Shown piece by piece: positions 28,918 to 38,222 of a stretch of 64,000 bases of DNA. Made by a program: the position numbers and the translations under genes. The stretch covers positions 1,984,001-2,048,000 of the forward strand of contig NZ_CP084260.1 of the NCBI RefSeq assembly GCF_022879575.1, in the 5' to 3' direction. The stretch is from Caballeronia sp. SL2Y3 (GTDB lineage Bacteria; Pseudomonadota; Gammaproteobacteria; Burkholderiales; Burkholderiaceae). A model generated the notes under the pieces. It did not search any database, was not told the origin of the DNA, and saw only the letters and a list, made by a program, of their open reading frames with translations. Numbering within the stretch: position 1 is the first letter of the stretch; each line of letters begins with the position of its first letter.

Positions 28918-30666
28918 TCAGTCTTCGGCGTCCTCGCCCGCCGCGCGCTTGCCGCTTTCCGGACGTTCGGCGCCGAACCACGTTTCGCAGTGACGCAACA
29001 GCGCCTGCGTATCCGCCGGCACGCGCCCGCGCGCCGCGATATAGCCGTCCGGCCGCACGAGGTAGAACGCCGGGCGCGTGCGGCCGTACTGATCGGTGAG
29101 CGATTGCGCGTCGTCGCCGCTCGTATCCGTGATGCGCCAGATGCGCACCGCGTCCGAGAAAATCGCTTCGATTGACTGCACGAGGCCGTCCAGATTGCTG
29201 TCGCGCATCGCGTGGGCCGCAGTGAGGGTCGCGGGCGCGAGCGCGATGTCGTCCTCGCCCGTCGGATCGACGAGCAGAAAGAGCGAGAAGCAACCGGGAT
29301 CGTGCAGATCGTACAGACAGCCGACGCCCGGCAGACGCCCGAGCGGGCCATCGACGACATGCACGCGCGCATCCGGCGCGCGTTCACCGGCGCGCGGTCC
29401 GCCATCCAGCACCCGTTCGAGCGTGAGCGGGCTCTTGCGATAGTTGATCGACAGTTCGCTTACCGTGCGGCGCATCGCGTCGCGCAGCGGGCCGATAGCC
29501 GCGAGCGCGGGCATCACGTGCTCGCGCATCAGCTTCATCGGGCCGTGTCCGGCTTCCGCCAATTGCGTGAGCATGCTCGTCTGACGCAGCACGTCGCGTT
29601 CAATCGGATGCCGCTCCGTGTAGTACGTGTCGAGCAGGCGGTCCGACGCGCCGCCCGCGAGCAGGCGCGCAATCTTCCAGCCGATGTTGAACGCTTCCTG
29701 AATGCCCGTGTTCATGCCCTGCGCGCCGGCGGGGCTGTGCACGTGCGCGGCATCGCCCGCGAGGAAGATGCGTTGCACGCGCAGGCGGTCCACCATGCGG
29801 CTGTTCACGCGGAAATACGACGACCACGCGAGGTCCCACAGCTTCACGCGATGATGCACGCGCCGCTCGACGAGCGCGCGGCATTCGTCGAGATCGGGAC
29901 CGCTCTTCGGCGCGTCGGCGGGAGTTGGCTCGTGGGTCGCTTGCGTCGCGTGCGTCGCGAGATCGCCGATGAGACGGGCGCGGCCGCCGCCCATCGGAAA
30001 GAGCGCGGCCAGCCCTTCTTGTGACGCAAAGATGTGGAATTCGTCGTCGGGCCAGTCGTAATCGGCCTGAACGTCGGCGAGCAGGAACGTCTGGTCGAAG
30101 GTCTTGCCCTCGAAGCCGATATCGAGCCTGTGCCGTACGATGCTATGCGCGCCGTCCGCCGCGATCATGTACGACGGGCGCAGCGTTTCTTCGCGTCCGC
30201 CGGGATGCCGCAGCGTCGCCTGAATGCCCGCCGAGCCCTGCGTGAAATCGGTCAGCGCCACGCCGCGCTCGACCTTCACGCCCGACTCGGCAAGATGCTC
30301 GGCGAGCAGCCGCTCAGTCTCGCATTGCGGCAGAAAGAGCAGATACGGATAGCGCGTTTGCAGCGGATCGAAGTCGAGACGCGCGAGGCGCTGGCCGTTG
30401 GAATAGAGATTGGCGACGCGCGCCCGATGCCCGAGTTCGAGAAACGGCTCCACCGTGCGATGCTGCTCGAAGAGTTCGAGCGTGCGCGCCTGAATGCCGA
30501 TGGCGCGCGAATACGGCGAAGGCTGCGGCGCCTGGTCGACGAGGCGCACGGGAACGTGGGCGCGCGAGAGGCTCATCGCGGCGGCGAGGCCCGTGGGTCC
30601 GGCGCCGACGATCAACACCGGCGCGACGTCGAGCATGTCGTTCGGATTCGGCTTGCGCGTGAACAT
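28918..30666 (-). CDS. FAD-dependent aromatic-ring monooxygenase (class A)
   Basis: 582 residues. It shows the FAD/NADPH fingerprints of class A flavoprotein hydroxylases: GAGPTGLAAAMSLSR near residue 22, the DG motif in ADGAHSIVRHRLDI, and the GD motif in LAGDAAHVHSPAGAQGMNTG. A C-terminal thioredoxin-like region of about 150 residues ends the protein, as in phenol hydroxylase relatives (PheA/MhpA-like). The substrate is probably a hydroxylated aromatic, but no pathway genes flank it. Start at 30664-30666 (MFTRKPNPNDMLDVAP) is preferred over upstream frame extensions. A second in-frame Met 10 residues later is possible. Confidence 0.88.
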   Translation of the reverse strand: MFTRKPNPNDMLDVAPVLIVGAGPTGLAAAMSLSRAHVPVRLVDQAPQPSPYSRAIGIQARTLELFEQHRTVEPFLELGHRARVANLYSNGQRLARLDFDPLQTRYPYLLFLPQCETERLLAEHLAESGVKVERGVALTDFTQGSAGIQATLRHPGGREETLRPSYMIAADGAHSIVRHRLDIGFEGKTFDQTFLLADVQADYDWPDDEFHIFASQEGLAALFPMGGGRARLIGDLATHATQATHEPTPADAPKSGPDLDECRALVERRVHHRVKLWDLAWSSYFRVNSRMVDRLRVQRIFLAGDAAHVHSPAGAQGMNTGIQEAFNIGWKIARLLAGGASDRLLDTYYTERHPIERDVLRQTSMLTQLAEAGHGPMKLMREHVMPALAAIGPLRDAMRRTVSELSINYRKSPLTLERVLDGGPRAGERAPDARVHVVDGPLGRLPGVGCLYDLHDPGCFSLFLLVDPTGEDDIALAPATLTAAHAMRDSNLDGLVQSIEAIFSDAVRIWRITDTSGDDAQSLTDQYGRTRPAFYLVRPDGYIAARGRVPADTQALLRHCETWFGAERPESGKRAAGEDAED

Positions 30667-30751
30667 GCACGGAATCTCCGGCAGGTTTTTAGCGGGTTTT
30701 TGTCTCCGGCTAGTGTACGCCGGGTTGCCTGCGGCGGTTCGCTCCGACAGT

Positions 30752-31750
30752 TCAGCGGTGTTGCAAGACGCACTCGGAAGCGCTGTCCGTGACGTCCACC
30801 TGCACGGTGGTGTGATGCATCGCGTGATCGCGCCGCAAGGTCGCGACGACGCCCTGCAAGAAGGCATCGCCCGGATGGCCCTGCGGCATGACGAGGTGCA
30901 CGGTCAGCGCGTTCTCCGTGGTCGAGAGCGCCCAGACGTGCAGATCGTGCACGCCGCGCACGCCCGGCAGCCCCGACAGATAGCCGCGAATGCGCGCCGT
31001 GTCGACGCCGGGCGGCACCGCGGCGAGCGCGAGACGCATCGCGTCCCGGCCGAGGCCCCAGGTGCCGTACAAAATAACGGCCACCACGATGATGCTCATC
31101 ACCGGGTCGAGCCAGTTCCATCCCGTGTAGAGGATGACGAGCCCGCTCACGGCGACGGCGGCGGAAATGGCGGCATCGGCGGCCATGTGCATGAACGCGC
31201 CGCGCACGTTCAGGTCTTCCTTGCTGCCGCGCATGAAGAGCCACGCGGAGAAGCCGTTCACGACGAGCCCGACCATCGCGACGATGAACACGTCCAGTCC
31301 CGCCACGGGCGCCGGGTTCAGGAGGCGCTGAACGGCTTCGAGGATGATCGCGCCGCACGCGAGCAAGAGCAGCGCGGCATTGGCGAGCGAAGCCAGAATC
31401 GACGAGCTGCCGAGCCCGAACGTGTAGCGCGCGCTCGGCCGGCGCGTGCCGAGCCATACCGCGCCCCACGCGAGCAGCAAACCGAGCACGTCGGAGAGAT
31501 TGTGGCCGGCGTCGGCGAGCAGCGCGGTCGAATGCGCGAGCAGACCGTACACCGCCTGCACGACGACGATCAGCACGTTTAGCCCGACCGCGAGCGCGAA
31601 CGTGCGCCCTTGCCCGGCCTGCGGCGCGTGATGGTGATGATGATGCCCGCCCGCCCCGTGGCTGTGGCCTTCGTGCGCGGCGTGATGGTCGTGCGCGTGG
31701 TGATCGTGGTGATCGTGGTGATCGTGTTCGTGATGCGTATGCGTGCTCAT
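30752..31750 (-). CDS. Cation diffusion facilitator metal exporter with His-rich N-terminus
   Basis: 332 residues. CDF (CzcD/ZitB-type) divalent-metal/proton antiporter. The first about 45 residues contain roughly 20 His, a probable metal-loading tail. Six membrane helices follow, with the metal-site motifs HNLSD (TM2: DAGHNLSD) and HMAAD (TM5), and a cytoplasmic C-terminal domain containing DLHVWAL. It lies 25 bp downstream of an ArsR-type repressor gene with a good operator, so induction by Zn, Co or Ni is likely; which metal cannot be told from sequence. Confidence 0.93.
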   Translation of the reverse strand: MSTHTHHEHDHHDHHDHHAHDHHAAHEGHSHGAGGHHHHHHAPQAGQGRTFALAVGLNVLIVVVQAVYGLLAHSTALLADAGHNLSDVLGLLLAWGAVWLGTRRPSARYTFGLGSSSILASLANAALLLLACGAIILEAVQRLLNPAPVAGLDVFIVAMVGLVVNGFSAWLFMRGSKEDLNVRGAFMHMAADAAISAAVAVSGLVILYTGWNWLDPVMSIIVVAVILYGTWGLGRDAMRLALAAVPPGVDTARIRGYLSGLPGVRGVHDLHVWALSTTENALTVHLVMPQGHPGDAFLQGVVATLRRDHAMHHTTVQVDVTDSASECVLQHR

Positions 31751-31775
31751 GAGCGTGACGGTGTTCGAGTCGGTG

Positions 31776-32132
31776 TCAGTTGATGTCGGTTGCGTCGGAC
31801 TGCGGCTCGGCGACGTGTTCCAGCAGTTCCGCCAGCATGCCGCTGATGTGGCGGTCCGCGGCCACGTAGAACACCTGCTTGCCCTGCCGCTCCGCTCGCA
31901 CGATCCGCGCCGCGCGCAACAAACGCAAATGGTGGCTCACGAGCGACCCCGACAGGCCGAGCGATTCGGCAATGGAGCCGACCGCGCGCTTCTGCTCGAC
32001 GCACGCCAGCACGATGCGCAGGCGCGTCGGGTCGCCGAGCAGACGGAACAGGTCGGCGAGCGGAACGACGCGATCATCGGAAGTCGCGCCGCCGAGCGCG
32101 AATGGAGACGAGGCCAACGGAGTCATCAACAT
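31776..32132 (-). CDS. ArsR/SmtB-family metal-responsive repressor
   Basis: 118 residues. Winged HTH with the recognition region SIAESLGLSGSLVSHHLRLLRAARIV and a beta-wing RQGKQVFY. A C-terminal helix with HISGMLAELLEH contains His/Glu residues that could form an alpha-5 metal site as in SmtB/CzrA. It autoregulates, most likely, from the palindrome that overlaps its own promoter. An alternative start is the third codon (Met). It forms an operon with the CDF exporter. Confidence 0.9.
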   Translation of the reverse strand: MLMTPLASSPFALGGATSDDRVVPLADLFRLLGDPTRLRIVLACVEQKRAVGSIAESLGLSGSLVSHHLRLLRAARIVRAERQGKQVFYVAADRHISGMLAELLEHVAEPQSDATDIN

Positions 32133-32178
32133 ATGAATAGGTGTTCACATGTTAGTTACCATTGTCGCAACATGTCAA
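32128..32178 (-). promoter_or_regulatory. Promoter and operator of the arsR-CDF operon
   Basis: On the minus strand TTGACA (32173-32178), an 18-bp spacer and TAACAT (32149-32154) form a good sigma-70 promoter. An imperfect 26-bp palindrome, AACATATGAA-N6-TTCACATGTT (32128-32153; 9 of 10 arm positions match), covers the -10 and reaches the start codon. Its core TGAA-N6-TTCA resembles SmtB/CzrA operators. The predicted transcript starts only about 10 nt before the ATG, so the mRNA is almost leaderless. Confidence 0.7.
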
Positions 32179-32242
32179 CAGAAGAATCCGGAGCGGGCCT
32201 TTCCAGTGTGGGAAAATGCGGGGTTTGCAAAATTTCTTCGTC

Positions 32243-34093
32243 ATGGACACCGTATTCGCCCGCGGCTTCGCGGCCCATCGTGACGGCCGCCTGACCGAAG
32301 CGGAACGCGACTATCAAGCCGCGCTCGCCGCCGAACCCTCCCACGTCGAAGCACTGCACTATCTCGGCGTGCTGCGTCATCAACAGGGACAGCACGAAGA
32401 AGCTGCGGCGCTCGTCGCGCGCGCCGTCGATCTGCGCCCGACGGACGCCGCCCTGCAGCTCAATCTCGGCAACGCGCTGAAGGCGCTCGGGCGTCTGGAC
32501 GACGCTATCGAACGCTTTCGCAATGCGCTCACGCTCGCGCCCGGTTTCCCGCTCGCGCAGTACAACCTCGGCAACGCGTACACGGCGCTCGGTCGCCACG
32601 AAGACGCCGCCGATGCCTTCGAAAAGGCGCTGCGCGCGCAACCGAACGATCCGGCCGCGTGGAACAACTTCGGCAACGCGCTGGCGTCGCTGTCGCGCCA
32701 CGAGGACGCCGCGCGCGCGTTTCGCCGCGCGCTCGCCCTGCGGCCGCGACACGCCGGCGCGCACAACAACCTCGGCATGGCGCTGAACGCGCTCGGCGAT
32801 CCGCTCGGCGCGATCGCGCACTTTCGCGCGGCCATCGACGCCGAGCCGGACTACGTCGCCGCGCATTTCAATCTCGGCAATCTGCTGGATTCGCGCGGCC
32901 ATCCCGAAGAAGCGCTGCCCTCGCTAGAGAAGACGGTGCGCCTGCAGCCGCGCTTCGCGCCGGGGCACTTCGGGCTCGGACACGCGCTCGCCAAGCTGAA
33001 CCGTCACGACGAAGCCGTGCAGTGTTACGAGCGCGCCGTCGGCCTTGATCCGAAATACGCGGTCGCGTGGCTGTGTCTTGGCAATTCGCATCTCGCGCTC
33101 GCCGCGCACGCCGCCGCGATCCGCGCGTTCGATCAGGCGTTGCGGCTCGATGCCGAGATGCCCGCGGCGCATCTGAATCGCGGACTCGCGCTCCTTGCCA
33201 CCGGCGACTACGAACGCGGCCTGCCCGAATACGAATGGCGCCTGAAGACGCCCGGCAGCGAAAACGCGCCGCCGCTGCCGCGCTGGCGGGGCGAACCGCT
33301 GCCCGGCCGCACGCTGCTCGTGCGCGCGGAGCAAGGCTTCGGCGACACGCTGCAGTTCGTGCGCTTCGCGGCGTATGCGGCAAAGCGCGTCGGCAAGCTG
33401 GTGCTGGAAGTGCAGCCCGCGCTCGTGCCGCTGCTGGCACCGGCCGCGCATGCGGCGCGCATCGAACTGAGAAGCCGCGCGGATGCTCCCCTCGCAACCG
33501 CCGACGCGTTCTGCCCGCTCCTGAGCCTGCCGCTCGCGCTCGGCGTCACGTCGCCGGACGCGCTTCCCGCGCGCACGCCGTATCTCGTCGTGCCCGCCGA
33601 TTACCGCCGCAAATGGCGCGGCTCGCTGGGCGGTCAGGCGAAGCGCAAGATCGGCATCGCGTGGTCCGGGCGGTTGCAGCCCGGCGAGACGCGCTCGGCG
33701 CCCGTCGAGGCGCTCGCGCCGCTCTTCGCGCTGGAAGGCATCGACTGGATCGTGCTTCAGCCGTTTCTCACCGAAGATGAACGCGCGGTGCTGCTCGCGC
33801 ATCCGCAGGCCAAGTCGATACATCGCTTCGAAGGAAGGCTCGAAAACTTCGCGGATACCGGCGCGATCGTCGACCGGCTCGACGCGGTCGTGAGCGTCGA
33901 TACATCGGTCGCGCATCTGGCGGGCGCGCTCGGCAAACCGGTCTGGGTGATGCTGCCGTTCGCGGCCGACTGGCGCTGGGGCGTCGATGACGAGCGCAGC
34001 GCGTGGTATCCGAACGCGCGACTCGTGCGGCAGCGCGCGCCCGGCGACTGGCACGGCGTGGTCGCACAAGTCGCGGCCGCATTGCGCGGCTGA
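32243..34093 (+). CDS. TPR protein with glycosyltransferase-9-like C-terminal domain
   Basis: 616 residues. About ten tandem TPR units fill residues 5-340; the repeated pattern NLGNAL/NLGNAYTALGRHEDA is plain. The C-terminal 250 residues (KIGIAWSGRLQPGETR ... DAVVSVDTSVAHLAGALGKPVWVMLP ... DWRWG) match the C-terminal part of GT9/heptosyltransferase-like domains common in TPR proteins of Burkholderiaceae. It may glycosylate a protein or polysaccharide or act as a scaffold; the function is not established. Start at 32243 (MDTVFARGFAAHRDG); a more upstream ATG gives an extension with no TPR content. Confidence 0.85.
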   Translation: MDTVFARGFAAHRDGRLTEAERDYQAALAAEPSHVEALHYLGVLRHQQGQHEEAAALVARAVDLRPTDAALQLNLGNALKALGRLDDAIERFRNALTLAPGFPLAQYNLGNAYTALGRHEDAADAFEKALRAQPNDPAAWNNFGNALASLSRHEDAARAFRRALALRPRHAGAHNNLGMALNALGDPLGAIAHFRAAIDAEPDYVAAHFNLGNLLDSRGHPEEALPSLEKTVRLQPRFAPGHFGLGHALAKLNRHDEAVQCYERAVGLDPKYAVAWLCLGNSHLALAAHAAAIRAFDQALRLDAEMPAAHLNRGLALLATGDYERGLPEYEWRLKTPGSENAPPLPRWRGEPLPGRTLLVRAEQGFGDTLQFVRFAAYAAKRVGKLVLEVQPALVPLLAPAAHAARIELRSRADAPLATADAFCPLLSLPLALGVTSPDALPARTPYLVVPADYRRKWRGSLGGQAKRKIGIAWSGRLQPGETRSAPVEALAPLFALEGIDWIVLQPFLTEDERAVLLAHPQAKSIHRFEGRLENFADTGAIVDRLDAVVSVDTSVAHLAGALGKPVWVMLPFAADWRWGVDDERSAWYPNARLVRQRAPGDWHGVVAQVAAALRG

Positions 34094-34109
34094 TTTCCGT
34101 CGCGCCAGT

Positions 34110-34144
34110 AAAAAACGCCTCGCGTCACATGGACGCGAGGCGTT
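34110..34144 (-). terminator. Terminator between convergent TPR and MHS genes
   Basis: A 13-bp perfect stem (34114-34126 with 34132-34144, loop ACATG) with six U on the minus-strand side. It serves the MHS transporter transcript and may stop the plus-strand TPR gene as well. Confidence 0.88.
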
Positions 34145-34168
34145 CTACGCAGAAGGTTCGCGACGAAC

Positions 34169-35464
34169 TCAGGCGGTCTTGTACTGGTTGCGCGCCTCGG
34201 ACGAGCGATACAGCACGAGCGTCGCGATCAGTCCGCACACGGCGGCGAGACCCATCCACAGGCCCGGCGCGGCCTTGTTGCCGGTCGCGTGGATCAGATA
34301 CGTCGAGATGGCGGGCGTGAAGCCGCCGATGGTCGTCGCGAGGCTGTAGGCCATCGAGAAGCCGGTGGTGCGCACTTCGACCGGCATCACTTCGGTGAGC
34401 GCCACGACCATCGCGCCGTTATAGCTGCCGTACAGGAACGAGAGCCACAGTTCGACCATCAGAAGGCGCGCGAACGACGGGTCCGCGACCAGCCACTGCA
34501 CCGCCGGATACGACGTGAGAATCGTCGCGATGGTGAAGAAGAGCAGCACCGGACGGCGGCCGATGCGGTCGGACAACGCGCCCATCACCGGCAGCCACAC
34601 GAGGTTCGAGAGACCGACGCAAACCGTGACGACGAGCGCGTCGATGGCCGACAGCTTCAGCACTTCCTTGCCGAAGGTCGGCGTGTACGCGGTGATCATG
34701 TAGAACGACACCGTCGTCATGATGACCATGCCCATGCCGGCGATGACGATCGGCCAGTTCTGCAAGATCGAGCGCGCGATCTGGCCCATGTCCGGGCGAT
34801 GCTTTCTCGCGAGGAACTCGTCCGTCTCACGCAGCGAGCGGCGGATGATGAAGAGGAACGGCACGATCAGGCAGCCGATCAGGAACGGCACGCGCCAGCC
34901 CCACGCGCCCATTTGCTCCGGCGGCAGCGCGCGGTTCATGATGACGCCGATGAGCGCCGCGAACACGACCGCCACCTGCTGGCTGCCGGACTGCCACGAG
35001 CAATAGAATCCCTTGTTGCCCTTGGTCGCGATTTCGGACAAATACACCGACACGCCGCCCAGTTCGACGCCCGCCGAGAAGCCTTGCAGCAGCCGCCCGC
35101 CGAGCACGACGATCGGCGCGAGCGCGCCGATGGTCGCGTAGCCCGGCACGAGCGCGACGCACGCGGTGCCGATCGCCATCAACGTGAGCGTGAGAATGAG
35201 GCCCTTGCGCCGGCCGTGATGGTCGATGTACGCGCCGAGCACGATGGCGCCGACCGGGCGCATCAAAAAGCCCGCGCCGAAGACGGACAATGCGAGCATG
35301 AGCGAAGCGAAATCGCTGCCGCTCGGGAAGTACGTCTTGGCGATGGCCGAGGCGTAATAGCCATAAACCATGAAGTCGTACATCTCAAGGAAGTTTCCGC
35401 TGACGACGCGAAAAACCGTCTTGAACTTCGATTCATTGGCGGGTGCAACGTGGGTCGTGGACAT
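34169..35464 (-). CDS. MFS transporter, metabolite:H+ symporter (citrate/tricarballylate-like)
   Basis: 431 residues, 12 predicted membrane helices. It belongs to the MHS family (MFS subfamily): N-terminus [19 protein letters not shown], loop 2-3 motif DHHGRRKGL and loop 8-9 motif DRIGRRPVL. The combination [11 protein letters not shown] is typical of citrate or tricarballylate proton symporters (CitH/TcuC-like). No tricarboxylate catabolic genes adjoin it. A perfect 10-bp palindrome GGGTTAACCC (35522-35531) about 58 bp upstream of the start is a candidate operator. Confidence 0.88.
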   Translation of the reverse strand: MSTTHVAPANESKFKTVFRVVSGNFLEMYDFMVYGYYASAIAKTYFPSGSDFASLMLALSVFGAGFLMRPVGAIVLGAYIDHHGRRKGLILTLTLMAIGTACVALVPGYATIGALAPIVVLGGRLLQGFSAGVELGGVSVYLSEIATKGNKGFYCSWQSGSQQVAVVFAALIGVIMNRALPPEQMGAWGWRVPFLIGCLIVPFLFIIRRSLRETDEFLARKHRPDMGQIARSILQNWPIVIAGMGMVIMTTVSFYMITAYTPTFGKEVLKLSAIDALVVTVCVGLSNLVWLPVMGALSDRIGRRPVLLFFTIATILTSYPAVQWLVADPSFARLLMVELWLSFLYGSYNGAMVVALTEVMPVEVRTTGFSMAYSLATTIGGFTPAISTYLIHATGNKAAPGLWMGLAAVCGLIATLVLYRSSEARNQYKTA

Positions 35465-35651
35465 GAACTTTCTCGAATCTTGGCGAGCGCACGGCGCGAG
35501 GCCGCGAGTCCCGATTTCTTAGGGTTAACCCGTTACATTATTTGTAAGCGTGGGTCTAGTGGGATCTTAACGCCTGCACATGCGTTGCTGCACGAAGTTC
35601 GCGCAATTTCCGTCTACTATCATTAATTTAGCCTTACTGTTTGCCGACTAT

Positions 35652-36170
35652 ATGCCTACACCCACTCAATTGAGCCTGCGTGAAGCGGGCGTCGACGATA
35701 CGGAGTTGATTGCATCGATGCATACGCGAAGCTGGGCGTCGTCGTATCGCGGCATGCTTCCGGACGCTTACCTCGACGAAGCGTTGCCTCTTGAACGAGC
35801 GGAACACTGGCAAACGCGCATGAAGGACATCGTGAGCGGCGCGGGGTGCGTGCTGATCGCCGAGTCGGGTGGCGAGCCTGCCGGCTTCGTATGCGTCGAA
35901 ACGCCGGATGAAACCGGCAGCGCGCTGATCGACAATCTGCACGCGTTGCCGGCGTTTCGCGGCTGCGGCGTGGGCAGCGTCCTGCTCGATGCCGCCGCCG
36001 CGTGGGCGCGAGCGCGCGGCGCGCGTCAATTGCATCTGTCGGTGCTCGAAGCCAACACGGCGGCCATCGGCTTCTACGAATCGCGCGGCTGGACGCGCTC
36101 AGCACGCGAAGAGGACAAGCTGGGCGGCGTCGATGTCGTCTGTCTTCGTTACGTTCGCGCATTTGCCTGA
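35652..36170 (+). CDS. GNAT family N-acetyltransferase
   Basis: 172 residues. Acetyl-CoA-binding motif A is near ALPAFRGCGVGSVLLDAAAAWARARG (R/Q-x-x-G-x-G/A variant), with motif B in LHLSVLEANTAAIGFYESRGW. It transfers acetyl from acetyl-CoA to an unknown amine (small molecule, peptide or protein N-terminus). Start at 35652 rather than 24 codons upstream, because the extension is not GNAT-like. It stands alone. Confidence 0.88.
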   Translation: MPTPTQLSLREAGVDDTELIASMHTRSWASSYRGMLPDAYLDEALPLERAEHWQTRMKDIVSGAGCVLIAESGGEPAGFVCVETPDETGSALIDNLHALPAFRGCGVGSVLLDAAAAWARARGARQLHLSVLEANTAAIGFYESRGWTRSAREEDKLGGVDVVCLRYVRAFA

Positions 36171-36405
36171 CGACTCGCAACCACAGCCACCTGCATTCGT
36201 CAATCAGCGGTCCTATAAAAATTCGTCTTTCGGAGTAATCCTGTCGCGTGGTGCGCGGGCGTTTCGTATGATCGCGGGTCAACTTCGGCTTTGCCGCAGG
36301 ACGCGTCCGAAGCCCCGTCCATCGCCGGGCGCGACGCACTCCGGGCCTGGACGCGGCCCGGTCCCGCGTGCATGCCCCATGCTGCCCCATGCTTCTGGAA
36401 TCTCC

Positions 36406-37410
36406 ATGACCGAACCTCTGATCGCCATCGAAGGCAAGCTGGGCCTGCCGCCGCTGCGCCCCCTCGCCGATCCGTCGCTGACGTTCGGTCGCGAGTGGTC
36501 GCCCGCGCCTACGCGCCCCGTTCGCTCGGACTCCGAAGTTCCGATCAGCGCGGCGCGCTTCGAGACCGCTTACGTCGAAGCAGCGCGTCTGTCGGACGCG
36601 AGTTCGCCGTATCGCGCGGCGAGCCTGTGGGGCGTGTTCTCGGAGGACCAGATTCGCCGGAAGATGCTGCAGCTGATGCAGGCGGCCGAACCGTCGGCGG
36701 CGCATCGCAAGGAAACGCCAGCCGGCGCGGCGCCCATTCCGATCGCGGTCAGCGCGCCGGTCTCCGAGCAAAGCCGCGCAGGCGCTTCGCACAAGCCGCT
36801 TCGCACGGCCATCGCCATTGCGTGCGCCGCGTTGATCGCGTGGCTGCTCTTCGGCTACCAGCACCGTCCGGCAAGCGACGAACCGGCGGCCCTCTCATCG
36901 GCGGCTCCGGTTCAATCGACGCCGCCCGCAATGGTCGAAACGACGCGCATCGTCGCGCACGCGGCTTCAGGCGTCGAAGCCAAAGTCGTTGCCGCGGAAC
37001 CGGCGCCGGCGAGCGCGGTTCAGGCGGCATCGCACGTGGATAACAGCGCCGCGCCACCGGTCGCGACCCATGTCGGCGTCCGCCACGCGGGCATGAAGTG
37101 GCGCAGCGTCGCGCGCACCGCTTCGACGTCGCCGGTCAAGGCGTCGCGCCGGCAAGCGCACACGCGCGTGGCGGCGTCGGCGGCGTCGGCGGCGCAGGGC
37201 AAGCGTGCATCCCACATTGCGACGGCGCACGGCAGACAGACCATTGCGCGAGCCGGCGAGCCGCGCCACAACGCATCCGCCAGCGCGACGAACGTGACGA
37301 ACGCGATGAACGTCGAGGCGCTCTACGCCGTGCTTCAGCACTCGCCGACGCTCGACAGCAACGCCGTGTCGCGAGCGGACCACCGTTCGGCCGACGCGCC
37401 CTCGAACTAG
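36406..37410 (+). CDS. Hypothetical single-pass membrane protein, Ala/Ser-rich periplasmic part
   Basis: 334 residues. A soluble N-terminal region (about 1-128) is followed by one membrane helix (about 131-151, TAIAIACAALIAWLLFGYQ) and a long low-complexity Ala/Ser/His/Pro tail. The N-terminal part contains a short ordered motif around SPYRAASLWGVFSEDQIRRKMLQL. Not recognised. It lies 47 bp upstream of a DUF2968 gene on the same strand and probably shares its transcript. In-frame Met codons a little upstream make the start uncertain. Confidence 0.7.
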   Translation: MTEPLIAIEGKLGLPPLRPLADPSLTFGREWSPAPTRPVRSDSEVPISAARFETAYVEAARLSDASSPYRAASLWGVFSEDQIRRKMLQLMQAAEPSAAHRKETPAGAAPIPIAVSAPVSEQSRAGASHKPLRTAIAIACAALIAWLLFGYQHRPASDEPAALSSAAPVQSTPPAMVETTRIVAHAASGVEAKVVAAEPAPASAVQAASHVDNSAAPPVATHVGVRHAGMKWRSVARTASTSPVKASRRQAHTRVAASAASAAQGKRASHIATAHGRQTIARAGEPRHNASASATNVTNAMNVEALYAVLQHSPTLDSNAVSRADHRSADAPSN

Positions 37411-37457
37411 CCAGGACGGCCCGCGCCGCCCGCCAACCTTATCGGCATCACGCCAAC

Positions 37458-38150
37458 ATGAAGCACTCACGTTTTATCCGTACCGCGACGCTCGCTGTCG
37501 CTCTGTCCGTCCTCGGCGCATTCGCCAGCGCATTCGCCGCGCCCGTCGCAAACGCCGCGCAAGCGTCGCTCGCGCAACTGCCCGCCGAGGACTTGTCGAA
37601 CGTGAAAGCGGACGGCTCCGCGCCCACCGCCGGCAACCTGGCCGAATTGCAGGAGCTCGTGCAGGCGGGCAGCGTCACGGAACTGCGCGCCACGCGTAAC
37701 GCGAGCTACGGCGCGAAGCTCTACTTTCTGCCGAAGGACATGGTCTATTACGTCGCGCTTCAGCAGGAAACGCAGTTGTGGCGCGTGGTCAAGACACAAG
37801 ACGCCAGCCGCGCCGAAGCGCTCTACGCGCAGTTCGCGCGCAAGAGCTACGAACTCGCGGACGGCGAAATTCGCCGCGCGCAGTTGCAGGCGCAGACGGC
37901 GCTGCTCGAACGCGTGATCGCGGTGTCGTCGAACCGGGCGAGCCGCTTGTCCGCGGATCTCGCGCTCGCGCAGCAGCAGGATTCGCAGGTGTCGGAGCGT
38001 CAGCAGAAGCTGCAAGCGGAATCCGCCGCATTGCAAACCGACAAGCTCGAAGCGGAACGCAAGCTGCGCGCGCTGCAGCAGCAAGTCGAGCAGCTTCAGC
38101 GCGCGACCGAGGCAGGTCTGACGTCCGCGCCACCGACCCCGCTGCGCTGA
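37458..38150 (+). CDS. Exported DUF2968 coiled-coil protein
   Basis: 230 residues. A signal peptide ends about residue 34 (AAPVANAAQA). The domain that follows (ELQELVQAGSVTELRATRNASYGAKLYFLPKDMVYYVALQQ) matches DUF2968, a family largely confined to Burkholderia and relatives. The C-terminal half (about 130-215) is strongly heptad-like and Gln/Glu/Leu-rich, a predicted coiled coil. Periplasmic location is expected; function unknown. A near-perfect terminator follows at once. Confidence 0.85.
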   Translation: MKHSRFIRTATLAVALSVLGAFASAFAAPVANAAQASLAQLPAEDLSNVKADGSAPTAGNLAELQELVQAGSVTELRATRNASYGAKLYFLPKDMVYYVALQQETQLWRVVKTQDASRAEALYAQFARKSYELADGEIRRAQLQAQTALLERVIAVSSNRASRLSADLALAQQQDSQVSERQQKLQAESAALQTDKLEAERKLRALQQQVEQLQRATEAGLTSAPPTPLR

Positions 38151-38160
38151 TCGCAAGCAA

Positions 38161-38202
38161 AAAAGCACAAGGCCCGCTCGATGCAGCGGGCCTTGTGCTT
38201 TT
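38161..38202. terminator. Bidirectional terminator between DUF2968 and amidotransferase genes
   Basis: A perfect 18-bp stem (38161-38178 with 38185-38202, loop CGATGC) with A/T runs on both sides. It serves both convergent genes. Confidence 0.9.
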
Positions 38203-38222
38203 GCACGGAAGAACCCGCGCGC

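Noticed and set aside
30000..30260. Short antisense frames within the FAD monooxygenase
   Set aside because: All are out of frame with the flavoprotein motifs and have no start signals.
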